A stretch of 64,000 nucleotides of DNA from Martinezella tropici. Lineage in GTDB: Bacteria; Pseudomonadota; Alphaproteobacteria; Rhizobiales; Rhizobiaceae. Below the pieces are notes generated by a model. The model was not told the origin of the DNA, ran no database searches, and saw only the letters and a program-made list of their open reading frames with translations. Positions 33,110 through 41,139 of this stretch are shown here, piece by piece. Made by a program: the position numbers and the translations under genes. Each line of letters begins with the position of its first letter. Positions within the stretch are counted from its first letter, which is position 1. The stretch covers positions 124,001 through 188,000 of the forward strand of contig NZ_QMKK01000048.1 in NCBI RefSeq assembly GCF_003287875.1, written 5' to 3'.

Positions 33110-33982
33110 ATGCTTTCTTCCCTCGACAGCAAGAACCGGCCGCTGGTGTCGCTCCATAATGTCGGCGTCCGACGCGGCGGCCGCTGGCTGGTGCGCGGCG
33201 TCGATTTTTCCGTGAGCCGCGGCGAGATCGTCACCCTGATCGGCCCGAACGGCTCCGGCAAATCCACGAGCGCCAAAACGGCAATCGGCGTGCTGAAGCC
33301 GGACGAAGGGCGCGTCGACCGTATTGCCAATCTGAAGGTCGGCTACGTGCCGCAGAAGCTCGCCATCGATTGGACCTTGCCCCTCAGCGTGCAGCGATTG
33401 ATGACGCTGACCGGGCCTTTGCCTGAGCGCGAGCTGATCGCTGCTCTTGAAGCAGTCGGCATCGCGCATCTCGCCAAAGCCGAGGTGCAGCATCTTTCCG
33501 GCGGCGAATTCCAGCGGGCGCTGCTGGCGCGTGCCATCGCCCGCAAGCCCGATCTGCTTGTGCTGGACGAGCCGGTGCAGGGGGTCGATTTCAACGGTGA
33601 GATCGCGCTTTACGATCTCATCAAGTCGATCCGCAATTCGCAGGGCTGTGGCATCCTGCTGATCTCGCATGATCTGCATGTCGTGATGGCGGCGACGGAT
33701 ACGGTGGTCTGCCTGAACGGCCATGTCTGCTGCCGCGGCACGCCGCAGACCGTTAGCCAGAGTCCCGAATATGTCAGGCTCTTCGGAACGCGGGCGGCGC
33801 AGTCGCTGGCGATCTACAGCCATCATCACGACCATACGCATCTGCCGGATGGCCGCGTGCAGCATGCGGACGGTTCGATTACGGACCATTGCCATGCTGA
33901 CGATGGCCATCACCATCATGAGCACGATCACGATGATCATCATCACGGCCATGACCATGCCGAGGGAGAGCGCCATGTTTGA
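33110..33982 (+). CDS. znuC: Zinc ABC transporter ATP-binding protein ZnuC
   Basis: A 290-residue ATPase. Walker A GPNGSGKST, signature LSGGEFQRALLARAI and Walker B LLVLDEPVQGVD are intact. Beyond about residue 235 is a long metal-binding tail with over 15 His (YSHHHDHTHLPDG, then HADDGHHHHEHDHDDHHHGH), longer than in enteric ZnuC, likely to sense or store zinc. ATG at 33110 has GGAA close upstream; an extended frame further up would run through the operators. It overlaps znuB by eight bases. Confidence 0.94.
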   Translation: MLSSLDSKNRPLVSLHNVGVRRGGRWLVRGVDFSVSRGEIVTLIGPNGSGKSTSAKTAIGVLKPDEGRVDRIANLKVGYVPQKLAIDWTLPLSVQRLMTLTGPLPERELIAALEAVGIAHLAKAEVQHLSGGEFQRALLARAIARKPDLLVLDEPVQGVDFNGEIALYDLIKSIRNSQGCGILLISHDLHVVMAATDTVVCLNGHVCCRGTPQTVSQSPEYVRLFGTRAAQSLAIYSHHHDHTHLPDGRVQHADGSITDHCHADDGHHHHEHDHDDHHHGHDHAEGERHV

Positions 33983-34802
33983 CGATTTCTTCCTGCGCGC
34001 CGTCGTCGCCGGCGTTGGGCTGGCGCTGACGACTGGGCCACTCGGCTGCTTCATCATCTGGCGACGTATGGCTTATTTCGGCGATACGATCTCGCATTCG
34101 GCACTGCTCGGCGTGGCGCTCTCGCTGCTTTTCCAGCTGAATTTGACTCTCTCCGTCTTTGCGGTTGCCGCGCTCGTCTCGATCCTGCTCTTGCTGCTGC
34201 AGAGGCGGCAGGCGCTGTCGGCGGATGCGCTGCTCGGCATTCTCTCGCATGCAACGCTGGCGATCGGCCTTGTCATTGTCGCCTTCATGAGCTGGGTGCG
34301 GATCGACCTCATCGCCTTCCTCTTCGGCGACATACTGGCCGTCAGCCAGTCGGACATTGCGGTGATCTGGGGCGGCGGCATTTTCGTGCTGGCGGCAATC
34401 GCCTGGCTTTGGCGGCCGCTTTTGGCTTCGACGGTCAATCCCGAACTCGCGGAAGCCGAAGGGTTGCGGCCGGAGCGCGCGCGGCTTCTCTTCATGCTGC
34501 TGATGGCCGTGGTGATCGCGATCGCCATGAAAATCGTCGGTATCCTGCTTATCACCGCGCTTCTGATCATCCCCGCGGCCACCGCACGCCGCTTTGCCGC
34601 CACGCCGGAAACGATGGCGATCTTGGCTTCGCTGCTCGGCGCTATCGCCGTTGTCGGCGGGCTATTCGGATCGCTGCGCTACGACACGCCATCCGGGCCT
34701 TCCATCGTCGTCGCGGCGCTCGTCTTGTTTATCTTCAGTCTGCTGCCCCTCGTTCGCAGGGGCGGCACGCCAGCGGCGCAACCGAGAGGACAGTCGTCAT
34801 GA
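33975..34802 (+). CDS. znuB: Zinc ABC transporter permease ZnuB
   Basis: A 275-residue inner-membrane permease of the ABC-3 family with about eight hydrophobic helices. N-terminal FDDFFLRAVVAGVGLALTTG and the family segment WRRMAYFGDTISHSALLGVA are clear, and MKIVGILLITALLIIPAATA is the conserved region contacting the ATPase. It overlaps znuC before it and zur after it (ATGA), so one transcript encodes znuC-znuB-zur. Confidence 0.95.
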   Translation: MFDDFFLRAVVAGVGLALTTGPLGCFIIWRRMAYFGDTISHSALLGVALSLLFQLNLTLSVFAVAALVSILLLLLQRRQALSADALLGILSHATLAIGLVIVAFMSWVRIDLIAFLFGDILAVSQSDIAVIWGGGIFVLAAIAWLWRPLLASTVNPELAEAEGLRPERARLLFMLLMAVVIAIAMKIVGILLITALLIIPAATARRFAATPETMAILASLLGAIAVVGGLFGSLRYDTPSGPSIVVAALVLFIFSLLPLVRRGGTPAAQPRGQSS

Positions 34803-35197
34803 CCACTCCGATGCTCACCAAGAACCAGTCCCTCGTTTTCGATATTCTGACCAAGGCGGAAGCGCCGCTCAGCGCCTATACTATTCTCGACAAATTGCGC
34901 GATCAGGGTTTCCGCGCGCCGCTTCAGGTCTATCGCGCGCTGGATAAGCTGCTCGAATATGGCGTGGTACACCGACTCGAGAGCATCAATTCCTTCGTTG
35001 CCTGCGCCCATCCGCATGAGGATTGCCACAGCCACGGCCTTGTCGCCTTCGCCATCTGCGAGAGCTGCGGTCAAGTGATCGAGTTCCACGACGACGAAGT
35101 GGATCATCGGCTGATGGACTGGCTGAAATCGCAGAAGTTCAAGGCGGAAAAGTCGACCATCGAAATTCGCGGTCATTGCGCAAATTGCGCTGCTTGA
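34799..35197 (+). CDS. zur: Zinc uptake regulator Zur (Fur family)
   Basis: A 132-residue repressor. The winged helix spans about residues 1-75 (ILDKLRDQGFRAPLQVYRAL, then YGVVHRLESINSFVAC). The structural zinc site is made by two CxxC pairs, Cys87/Cys90 and Cys127/Cys130, and the regulatory site probably uses His/Cys of HPHEDCHSHG at 71-80. Being the last gene of znuCB-zur, it is autoregulated through the operators at 33035-33069. GAGAGGA precedes the ATG. Confidence 0.93.
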   Translation: MTTPMLTKNQSLVFDILTKAEAPLSAYTILDKLRDQGFRAPLQVYRALDKLLEYGVVHRLESINSFVACAHPHEDCHSHGLVAFAICESCGQVIEFHDDEVDHRLMDWLKSQKFKAEKSTIEIRGHCANCAA

Positions 35198-35246
35198 ATT
35201 GCAAACCGCGGTTTATTCCAACTTGCCAAGAATTTATAAGAAATTC

Positions 35247-35777
35247 CTAATCTAATCTTTTAAGATCGCGGGCGAAGCGCTGCCAGTTGGCGACATAGTT
35301 GCGCGCGGAGCGGCGCAGGCCTTCGATCGCGGCTTCGTCCAGCGTGCGGATCGCTCTTGCCGGTGCGCCGACGATGAGCGAGCCATCCGGGAACTCCTTG
35401 CCTTCCGTGACGAGTGCATTGGCACCGACGAGGCAATTATTGCCGATCTTCGCGCCATTCAGGATCGTGGCTCCCATGCCGATCAGTGAATTGTTGCCGA
35501 TAGAGCAGCCATGGATGATGGCATGATGGCCGATCGTGCAGCCTTCGCCGATGATGGTCGGGTAGGCCGGATCGGTATGAACCATTGTACCTTCCTGGAT
35601 GTTCGTGTTCTTGCCAACGACGATCGGTTCGTTATCGCCGCGCAGCACCGCGCCGAACCATATGCCGACATCTTCACCGATCTCGACCTTGCCGATGACG
35701 CTGGCATCCGGCGCGATCCAGTAACGGCCCGGCTCGGGTGTTTTCGGCGTCGAGCCGGCAAGGGCGTAGATGGGCAT
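35247..35777 (-). CDS. Gamma-class carbonic anhydrase-like hexapeptide protein
   Basis: A 176-residue left-handed beta-helix protein. Imperfect hexapeptide turns run through residues 20-145 (for example VIGKVEIGEDVGIW, IVVGKNTNIQEG, TIIGEGCTIGHH, LIGMGATILNGA). Three metal-ligand histidines are at 67 (MVHTD), 84 or 85 and 89 (TIGHHAIIHG). These support a metal-binding CamH/YrdA-type fold; true carbonic anhydrase activity is not certain. It follows the FAH-family gene after 16 bases and is convergent with zur. Confidence 0.92.
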   Translation of the reverse strand: MPIYALAGSTPKTPEPGRYWIAPDASVIGKVEIGEDVGIWFGAVLRGDNEPIVVGKNTNIQEGTMVHTDPAYPTIIGEGCTIGHHAIIHGCSIGNNSLIGMGATILNGAKIGNNCLVGANALVTEGKEFPDGSLIVGAPARAIRTLDEAAIEGLRRSARNYVANWQRFARDLKRLD

Positions 35778-35793
35778 GGTCGATCCTCCTCGA

Positions 35794-36489
35794 TCAGACG
35801 ACGTTCAGCACAAGATTGGCGACGCCATCGACGGCGCAGCTGATCCGGTCGCCGCGCGCAACGGGGCCGACGCCGGCGGGCGTGCCGGTCATGATGATAT
35901 CGCCCGGTGCGAGCGTGAAGAGCTTGGAGAGCTCGGCGATGATCTCCGGCACTTTCCAGATCATCTGAGAGAGATCGCCTCTCTGGGCAGCCTCGCCATT
36001 GCGCATCAGCCAGATGCCGCCCTTGTCGGGATGGCCGACATGAGTGGCGGGTACGAGCGCGGAGATGGGGGCCGAATGATCGAAGGCCTTGCCGATTTCC
36101 CAGGGGCGACCGAGCTTCTTGGCTTCACCCTGGAGGTCGCGGCGGGTGAAATCAATGCCGACGCCATAGCCGTAGACGCAATTCAGGGCCTGTTCGACCG
36201 GGATGTTCGCGCCGCCGCTGCGCAGCGCCACGACAAGCTCCACTTCGTGATGCACGTCGGACGATAGCGAAGGGTAGGGAAAATCGCGGGAGACCAGCAG
36301 GTTGTCCGGGTTCTTCTGGAAGAAGAAGGGCGGTTCGCGGGTAGGGTCATGACCCATCTCGATGGCATGGTCGGCATAGTTGCGGCCGACGCAATAGACA
36401 CGACGTACAGGGAAAAACTCGGTCTCACCCTCGATCGGTAGAAGGACAGGGGCGGGCGGCGGAATGACTGTCGTCAATGGGGCGTTCAT
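35794..36489 (-). CDS. Fumarylacetoacetate hydrolase family protein
   Basis: A 231-residue enzyme with a single FAH domain. CVGRNYADHAIEMGHD and FFFQKNPDNLL at the N-terminal side, the metal-ligand segment DVHHEVELVVAL, YGVGIDFTRRDLQ, and GDIIMTGTPAGVGPV near the end are all present. Short members of this family hydrolyse or decarboxylate acylpyruvates and similar keto acids (FahD1/YcgM type). It is in an apparent operon with the gamma carbonic anhydrase-like gene and divergent from dusA. Confidence 0.92.
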   Translation of the reverse strand: MNAPLTTVIPPPAPVLLPIEGETEFFPVRRVYCVGRNYADHAIEMGHDPTREPPFFFQKNPDNLLVSRDFPYPSLSSDVHHEVELVVALRSGGANIPVEQALNCVYGYGVGIDFTRRDLQGEAKKLGRPWEIGKAFDHSAPISALVPATHVGHPDKGGIWLMRNGEAAQRGDLSQMIWKVPEIIAELSKLFTLAPGDIIMTGTPAGVGPVARGDRISCAVDGVANLVLNVV

Positions 36490-36632
36490 ATCGGCTTTCG
36501 AAACTCTTGCTCTTTCTTGGGAAGGCCTGTTGCCCTCCGACTCCGTCCGGACAAACTAGCATCATTGTGACTGCCACGAAAACTGGCCTTTTTGAGGGAT
36601 TTGGTGTAGAGCGCGGATCAGAAAGGTTTCCC

Positions 36633-37646
36633 ATGTATAGCGACGCGCTGAAAACCGGCCGCAAGATCTTCGCGGTAGCCCCTATGATCGACTGGACGGA
36701 TCGCCATTGCAGGTACCTGCATCGGCAGATCAGCCGGCATGCGCTGCTCTATACCGAGATGGTGGTGGCCGACGCGATCATCCATGGGCCGCGCGACCGG
36801 CTTCTGGGGCATGATGTCAGCGAGCATCCCGTTGCACTGCAACTCGGTGGCTCCGACCCGGCCAAGCTTGTCGAGGCGCTGCGGATCGCGGAAGCCTATA
36901 ACTATGACGAGATCAACCTGAATGTCGGCTGTCCCTCGGATCGGGTACAGTCAGGCACCTTCGGCGCTTGCCTGATGCTGACGCCGGAGACGGTGGCATC
37001 TTGTATCGCAGCGATGAAGGCGGTTTCGAAGGCGCCCGTCACAGTGAAATGCCGGATCGGCGTCGATGAGCAGGAGCCGGAAGAGGCCTTGCCGGAGCTG
37101 ATGACGCGCGTGCTCGATGCCGGCGCCGATGCGATCTGGATCCATGCTCGCAAGGCCTGGCTGAAGGGCCTGTCACCGAAAGAGAACCGCGAAATACCGC
37201 CGCTGGATTACGACATCGTCTATCGCATGAAGCAGCGTTGGCCGGAGGTCTTCATCGGCATCAATGGCGGCATCCAGACGCTGGATCAGGCGGAAGAGCA
37301 TTTCGCCCATGTCGATGGTGTCATGCTTGGCCGCGCCGCCTATCAGAATGCCGCGATCCTTGCCGATGTCGACCATCGCTTTTATGGCGAACCGGCCACC
37401 GAGGCCGATTGGAACGCGCTGCGCGACCGGATGATGGATTATGTGGAGCGCCATATCGCCAACGGCGGCCGTCTGCAGCATGTCGCGCGTCACATGGTCG
37501 GTCTCTTCACCGGCCTGCCCGGCTCGCGCCGCTATCGCCAGATCCTCTCCACCGACGCCAACAAGCCGGGGGCGGGGCCGGAGGTGATTGCGGTGGCCTT
37601 CGCAGCAGTGGATTTCAGCGCGCATTCCGAGCGGGTCAGCGCTTGA
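36633..37646 (+). CDS. dusA: tRNA-dihydrouridine synthase DusA
   Basis: A 337-residue FMN enzyme reducing uridines 20/20a in the D-loop of tRNA. The FMN-binding start is FAVAPMIDWTDRHCRYLHRQ, the catalytic Cys lies in INLNVGCPSDRVQSGTFGAC, and IWIHARKAWLKGLSPKENR and INGGIQTLDQA are DusA-type. AAAGG precedes the ATG at 36633; the frame is open further upstream but without coding features. Single gene followed by a palindromic repeat. Confidence 0.94.
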   Translation: MYSDALKTGRKIFAVAPMIDWTDRHCRYLHRQISRHALLYTEMVVADAIIHGPRDRLLGHDVSEHPVALQLGGSDPAKLVEALRIAEAYNYDEINLNVGCPSDRVQSGTFGACLMLTPETVASCIAAMKAVSKAPVTVKCRIGVDEQEPEEALPELMTRVLDAGADAIWIHARKAWLKGLSPKENREIPPLDYDIVYRMKQRWPEVFIGINGGIQTLDQAEEHFAHVDGVMLGRAAYQNAAILADVDHRFYGEPATEADWNALRDRMMDYVERHIANGGRLQHVARHMVGLFTGLPGSRRYRQILSTDANKPGAGPEVIAVAFAAVDFSAHSERVSA

Positions 37647-37762
37647 GGTGACGATGATTCCAACTGCCTTCGTCCTTCGAGGGCAGCTGTCGGCCCCACC
37701 TAAGCGGGTGATCGGCTGAGAGTTGAGGAAGTAGTTTAGTGTTAAAAAGATCACCACTCACC

Positions 37763-37916
37763 CGTCATCCTCGGGCTTGGCCCGAGGATCCACGCCCAGG
37801 CACGTTGGCGCGTCTAAATCGACGAGAGTGCTGGTTTCGCTTTGCGAGTGTATCCCTTTTCGCAGAGGAGACGGTGAGGCTTGTGCCTGGATCCTCGGGT
37901 CAAGCCGAGGATGACG
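37763..37916. repeat. Inverted-arm palindromic repeat downstream of dusA
   Basis: Left arm 37763-37803 starts CGTCATCCTCGGGCTTGG; right arm 37883-37916 is its mirror, ending CAAGCCGAGGATGACG. Each arm holds an inner palindrome (CCTCGGGC/GCCCGAGG) and about 80 bases separate them. Same general plan as the cobN-type element, but a different sequence family. The 420-base gap between dusA and cspA contains nothing else recognised apart from the cspA terminator. Confidence 0.75.
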
Positions 37917-38003
37917 GAATGTTGGGATGGTCCAGGGCAGACAACGGGCTTGCGGTAAAGGGCATAGCCAGGCTTGCTTCAGGGCGAGGGTGCTATCTTC
38001 ACA

Positions 38004-38035
38004 AACGAAAAACGGCGCGGTTTGCACCGCGCCGT
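38004..38035 (-). terminator. Rho-independent terminator of cspA
   Basis: Perfect ten-base-pair stem ACGGCGCGGT / ACCGCGCCGT with a four-base loop, followed on the minus strand by TTTTCGTTTG. It begins about 30 bases after the cspA stop. Confidence 0.85.
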
Positions 38036-38066
38036 CCGAAACTTCATTCAGGCAGTCACCCAGGGC

Positions 38067-38279
38067 TTAGTTAGCCTGGATGTTGACAGCCTTCGGGCCC
38101 TTGCCCATGCGATCCGGCTCGGTGTCGAACGTGACCTGCTGGCCTTCGCGCAGCGACTGGATGCCGGAAGCCTGAAGAGCGGAGATGTGGACGAAAACGT
38201 CCTTTGCGCCGCCGTCAGGAGTGATGAAACCAAAACCCTTGTCCTGGTTGAAGAATTTTACGGTGCCCTTGGTGGCCAT
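38067..38279 (-). CDS. cspA: Cold-shock protein of the CspA family
   Basis: A 70-residue single cold-shock domain protein starting MATKGTVKFFNQDKGFGFIT. Both RNA-binding motifs, RNP1 (KGFGFIT) and RNP2 (VFVHIS), are intact. It binds single-stranded RNA or DNA and acts as an RNA chaperone. AAAGGA is upstream of the ATG at 38279. The long gene-free stretch upstream (to 38734) probably holds a structured 5' untranslated region, as in other csp genes. Confidence 0.96.
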   Translation of the reverse strand: MATKGTVKFFNQDKGFGFITPDGGAKDVFVHISALQASGIQSLREGQQVTFDTEPDRMGKGPKAVNIQAN

Positions 38280-38734
38280 GGGGGATAGTCCTTTACCCAT
38301 CAGTCTTAGTTTATCCGGATAAACCCGGACGGCTTTGCTTCCGCGACATGCGAAAGCCAGTCGAGAAGTCACGTACGGGGAAAGAACGTCTGCGCGGGTC
38401 AGAAGACCCAACCGCTGCCTGTCGCAAGCGGATCACCAAATCAGTCCAGTCACCGGCATGCAAATGCCCGAGCATGCATATGGGTGACAGGGTTTGTGGA
38501 AAAAGGCAAGGGGCAATATTAGGGCCGGGTGGGGAACGGGTAGGATAGGGTGGGAATTTCAAGGGGTTGACGAGAGGCTGGTGCCTCAGGCGCCGGCGAA
38601 GTTACATGATAAATGTATTCGTTGCCTGACGAGAAGGCGCCGGCGATGATCGAAGAAGCGATAAATCGTCACGCGGCTGTAACGAAGGCCATTATCTTAG
38701 GCACAAACTTTAATGCGGGATTTGAGGGAATTAC
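38280..38734. other. Intergenic region between cspA and the deaminase gene
   Basis: About 455 bases with the divergent promoters of cspA and the deaminase gene. An 11-base direct repeat GGCGCCGGCGA occurs near 38588 and again near 38637. No coding frame with a ribosome binding site and no known RNA motif was recognised. GAGGGA near 38723 is the ribosome binding site of the deaminase. Confidence 0.5.
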
Positions 38735-39298
38735 ATGGCTCAATCGAGTGACGAATACATGATGGGTCTCGCACTTGATGAAGCCCGGATCGCGCTGAAT
38801 GAAGGCGTGTTTCCCGTAGGCGCAGTTCTATGCATGGAAAACAAGGTTTTGGGACGCTCTCATAAAACCATGGTTTCGAATCATTTGAATCATGCGGAAA
38901 TGAATTTGTTTCATCAGGTATTCAAGGGAAACTATAGTTTTTCGCGAAACGATGGCCTGACGCTGTATACGACACTCGAGTCTTGCATCATGTGTTTCGG
39001 TACGATGATGCACTTGCCGATAACGCGGCTTGTTTTCGCTATGCCCGATGCGTATGGCGGATGCGCTCACGTTAGGCTGGTAAATTCGCCTCCAAGACAC
39101 CTCTCGAGAACGGTGGAGATCGTTGGAGGCGTGCGTCGTCAGGAGGCTTCCAAGCTTTTTGCGGAGTTTCTTGCGACGACGACGGAAAACTTCTGGATTA
39201 CAGGCGGAGCTTCGCATTTTCAGGCCGCCGTGAGAGCCGAGCTTGACGACGATGTATTGCAGCGCAGGTGGTGCGGACCTAGCTCTCAGCCAACGTAA
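38735..39298 (+). CDS. Nucleoside/cytidine deaminase-superfamily protein
   Basis: A 187-residue zinc deaminase of the CMP/dCMP type. The zinc and proton-shuttle motifs are HAE at residues 53-55 (NHLNHAEMNLF) and Cys84/Cys87 in LESCIMCFGTMMH; the usual Pro before the first Cys is Ser. The start VFPVGAVLCMENKVLG is the typical deaminase core. Substrate (guanine, adenosine in tRNA, or another) cannot be set. The base composition is noticeably lower in GC than its neighbours, suggesting later acquisition. The end overlaps the convergent cyclase gene by 20 bases. Confidence 0.82.
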   Translation: MAQSSDEYMMGLALDEARIALNEGVFPVGAVLCMENKVLGRSHKTMVSNHLNHAEMNLFHQVFKGNYSFSRNDGLTLYTTLESCIMCFGTMMHLPITRLVFAMPDAYGGCAHVRLVNSPPRHLSRTVEIVGGVRRQEASKLFAEFLATTTENFWITGGASHFQAAVRAELDDDVLQRRWCGPSSQPT

Positions 39299-40337
39299 AC
39301 ACCGAACAAGGCTCGGCAATCCCCCGTAGCTCATAATCCCCTAAAGGCACCAGCGGCGTCGTCGTCTCCGCCGCAAGCGCACCGGAGATCAGCACGGTGC
39401 GGCCGAGCGGCCTGCACAGCCCCTCCAGCCGGCTGACGAGGTTGACGGCGGGGCCGATGGCGGTGAAGTCCAGGCGGTCGGCGGCGCCGATATTGCCCCA
39501 GAGCATGTCGCCGAAATGCAGCGCGGCGCCGAAGGGGAGCGGCGGCAGGCCTTGGTTTGCCCGGGTCGCGTCGAGATGCACCATGCCGGCGCGGATGGCG
39601 GTGACGGCGCGCAGTGCCGCTTCGCAGGCTTCCGCCGGCCTTTCATTGACAGGGAAGATTGCCAACACCCCATCGCCGATGAACTTCAGCACCTCGCCGC
39701 CGAAGGCATGCACGGCGCCGGCGACGCGATCGAACCAGGCGTCGAGGGCCGAGATGACGACGGTCGGCTCCGTCGCTTCGGAGAGAGCCGTGAAATCCCG
39801 AAGGTCGGCGCAAAGCAGCGCTGCGCGAATGGTCTCGCCGCTATTGCGGCTGAGCGCGCCTGCTTGCACGCGCGCCGCACTTCTGCGGCCGAGATAAGCT
39901 TCGAGTAGGGTCGATAGAGTGGCCCGCGCGGCAAGGCCGGCCAGGGGGGCGGCGGCAAAGCGCGCGACCTGACGCAGCCTGTCCGTTTCGGGGGAGGTGA
40001 AGGGCCGGGTTCCGGCCCAGGCGAGCACGGAATTGCCGGGCGCGGTGCCGATCGTTTCCTCGCATGTCGGACCGAGTTCGCCGAGCCAGTCGCGGCCGGC
40101 CTGTCCGAGCGATGTGCCGGCGAAGCCGAGGGCTTCGATCACCGTGCCCGTCTCCGCTCGCCAAAGCCAGGAACGCTGGGTGATGATAGGATGCGGCGCC
40201 GCAAGCGTCAGGGCGCCGCCAGTCAGCGGCAATCCGACGGCCAGCAGACGACCGCCGAGATCGGCCAGGAAGCGTTCGGGGCTGAGCGCGGTACCGGCTT
40301 CGTCGACCAGCCAGGCAAGGGGGGCGGGTAAATCCAT
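39279..40337 (-). CDS. Class III adenylate/guanylate cyclase domain protein
   Basis: A 352-residue protein. Residues about 1-155 form an uncharacterised sensory region; residues about 170-350 are the cyclase homology domain with CADLRDFTALSE (first metal Asp), FGGEVLKFIGDGVLAIFPV (second Asp) and GDMLWGNIGAADRLDFTAIG. Catalytic Asp residues are retained, so it probably makes cAMP. No membrane segment. Rhizobia carry many such cyclases. It overlaps the deaminase gene tail to tail by 20 bases. Confidence 0.9.
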   Translation of the reverse strand: MDLPAPLAWLVDEAGTALSPERFLADLGGRLLAVGLPLTGGALTLAAPHPIITQRSWLWRAETGTVIEALGFAGTSLGQAGRDWLGELGPTCEETIGTAPGNSVLAWAGTRPFTSPETDRLRQVARFAAAPLAGLAARATLSTLLEAYLGRRSAARVQAGALSRNSGETIRAALLCADLRDFTALSEATEPTVVISALDAWFDRVAGAVHAFGGEVLKFIGDGVLAIFPVNERPAEACEAALRAVTAIRAGMVHLDATRANQGLPPLPFGAALHFGDMLWGNIGAADRLDFTAIGPAVNLVSRLEGLCRPLGRTVLISGALAAETTTPLVPLGDYELRGIAEPCSVFTLAES

Positions 40338-40497
40338 GCAGCGATCATGCCACGCCGCTCGCGAGCTGTCATCCTTGCCGGCGCAACCTTCCCGACAGCG
40401 CTGAGATCATCAAGTTCCAGCGCGCGAAATTATTGTCCCTGGGCGGTGACTTCCTTGTTCCTCAAGCCATCGAGCCGGATGGAGCAGCCCTAAGGCA

Positions 40498-40956
40498 TTA
40501 TTGTTTCTGGCCGTCGTGACCGCGCATCACATCCGGACCCGGATCCCGTCCGGCTGCCACTTCCGCCATTCGGTCGAGATAATGCGCCCAGCCCTTTGCG
40601 TGGGCTTCGCATTGCTCCGGCGTCGGCAGGCCCGAATGGGTGAGGCGCACCAGCGTCCCGTCGGGCTGCTCGATCAGATCGATCTCCACCAGGCTCGACT
40701 CCGGCGGCACTTCTTCGCTGCCTTCCCAGCCGAAGCTGTAGGCGAGGCGATGCACCGGCACGACTTCGCGGAAGGAGCCGCGCGCGACGCGGGCGCCGGT
40801 GACATTGACGAGATAGATGCCGCCCGGCTGCGGCTCCGTCCTGGCTTCCGTGCCCATCCAGCGCAGGATCTTTTCGGGATCGGTCAGCAGCGCGAAGACG
40901 GCCGCAGGCGGCGCGGAGACATGGGTCTCGCGACGAACGATTAAAGCTTCTGGCAT
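40498..40956 (-). CDS. SRPBCC (AHSA1-like) domain protein
   Basis: A 152-residue START/Bet v1-fold protein. The N-terminal VRRETHVSAPPAAVFALLTD and ILRWMG start are typical of the AHSA1 branch, followed by the strands GIYLVNVTG and FREVVPVHRLAYSFGW and the long C-terminal helix (AHAKGWAHYLDRMAEVAAG). It probably binds a hydrophobic ligand. GGGAGAG precedes the ATG at 40956; an extended frame upstream has no coding character. Such genes often follow an ArsR regulator, but none is next to it here. Confidence 0.88.
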   Translation of the reverse strand: MPEALIVRRETHVSAPPAAVFALLTDPEKILRWMGTEARTEPQPGGIYLVNVTGARVARGSFREVVPVHRLAYSFGWEGSEEVPPESSLVEIDLIEQPDGTLVRLTHSGLPTPEQCEAHAKGWAHYLDRMAEVAAGRDPGPDVMRGHDGQKQ

Positions 40957-41139
40957 CGGTCTCTCTCCCGTGGTTGCTGTCGCTTCCCACCGTGACGAAT
41001 ACCTTCGTCCCGCCGTGGGCCTCCTATGTGCCGGCATGTAGGAGCCATTGCCCCGGCAGCAAGGCGTCATTCTATACTTGCCGGGCGTCACTCCTCATAA
41101 GCCGGCAGCTGCGGTTAGCAGACTTTGGCGGCTGTCGCC

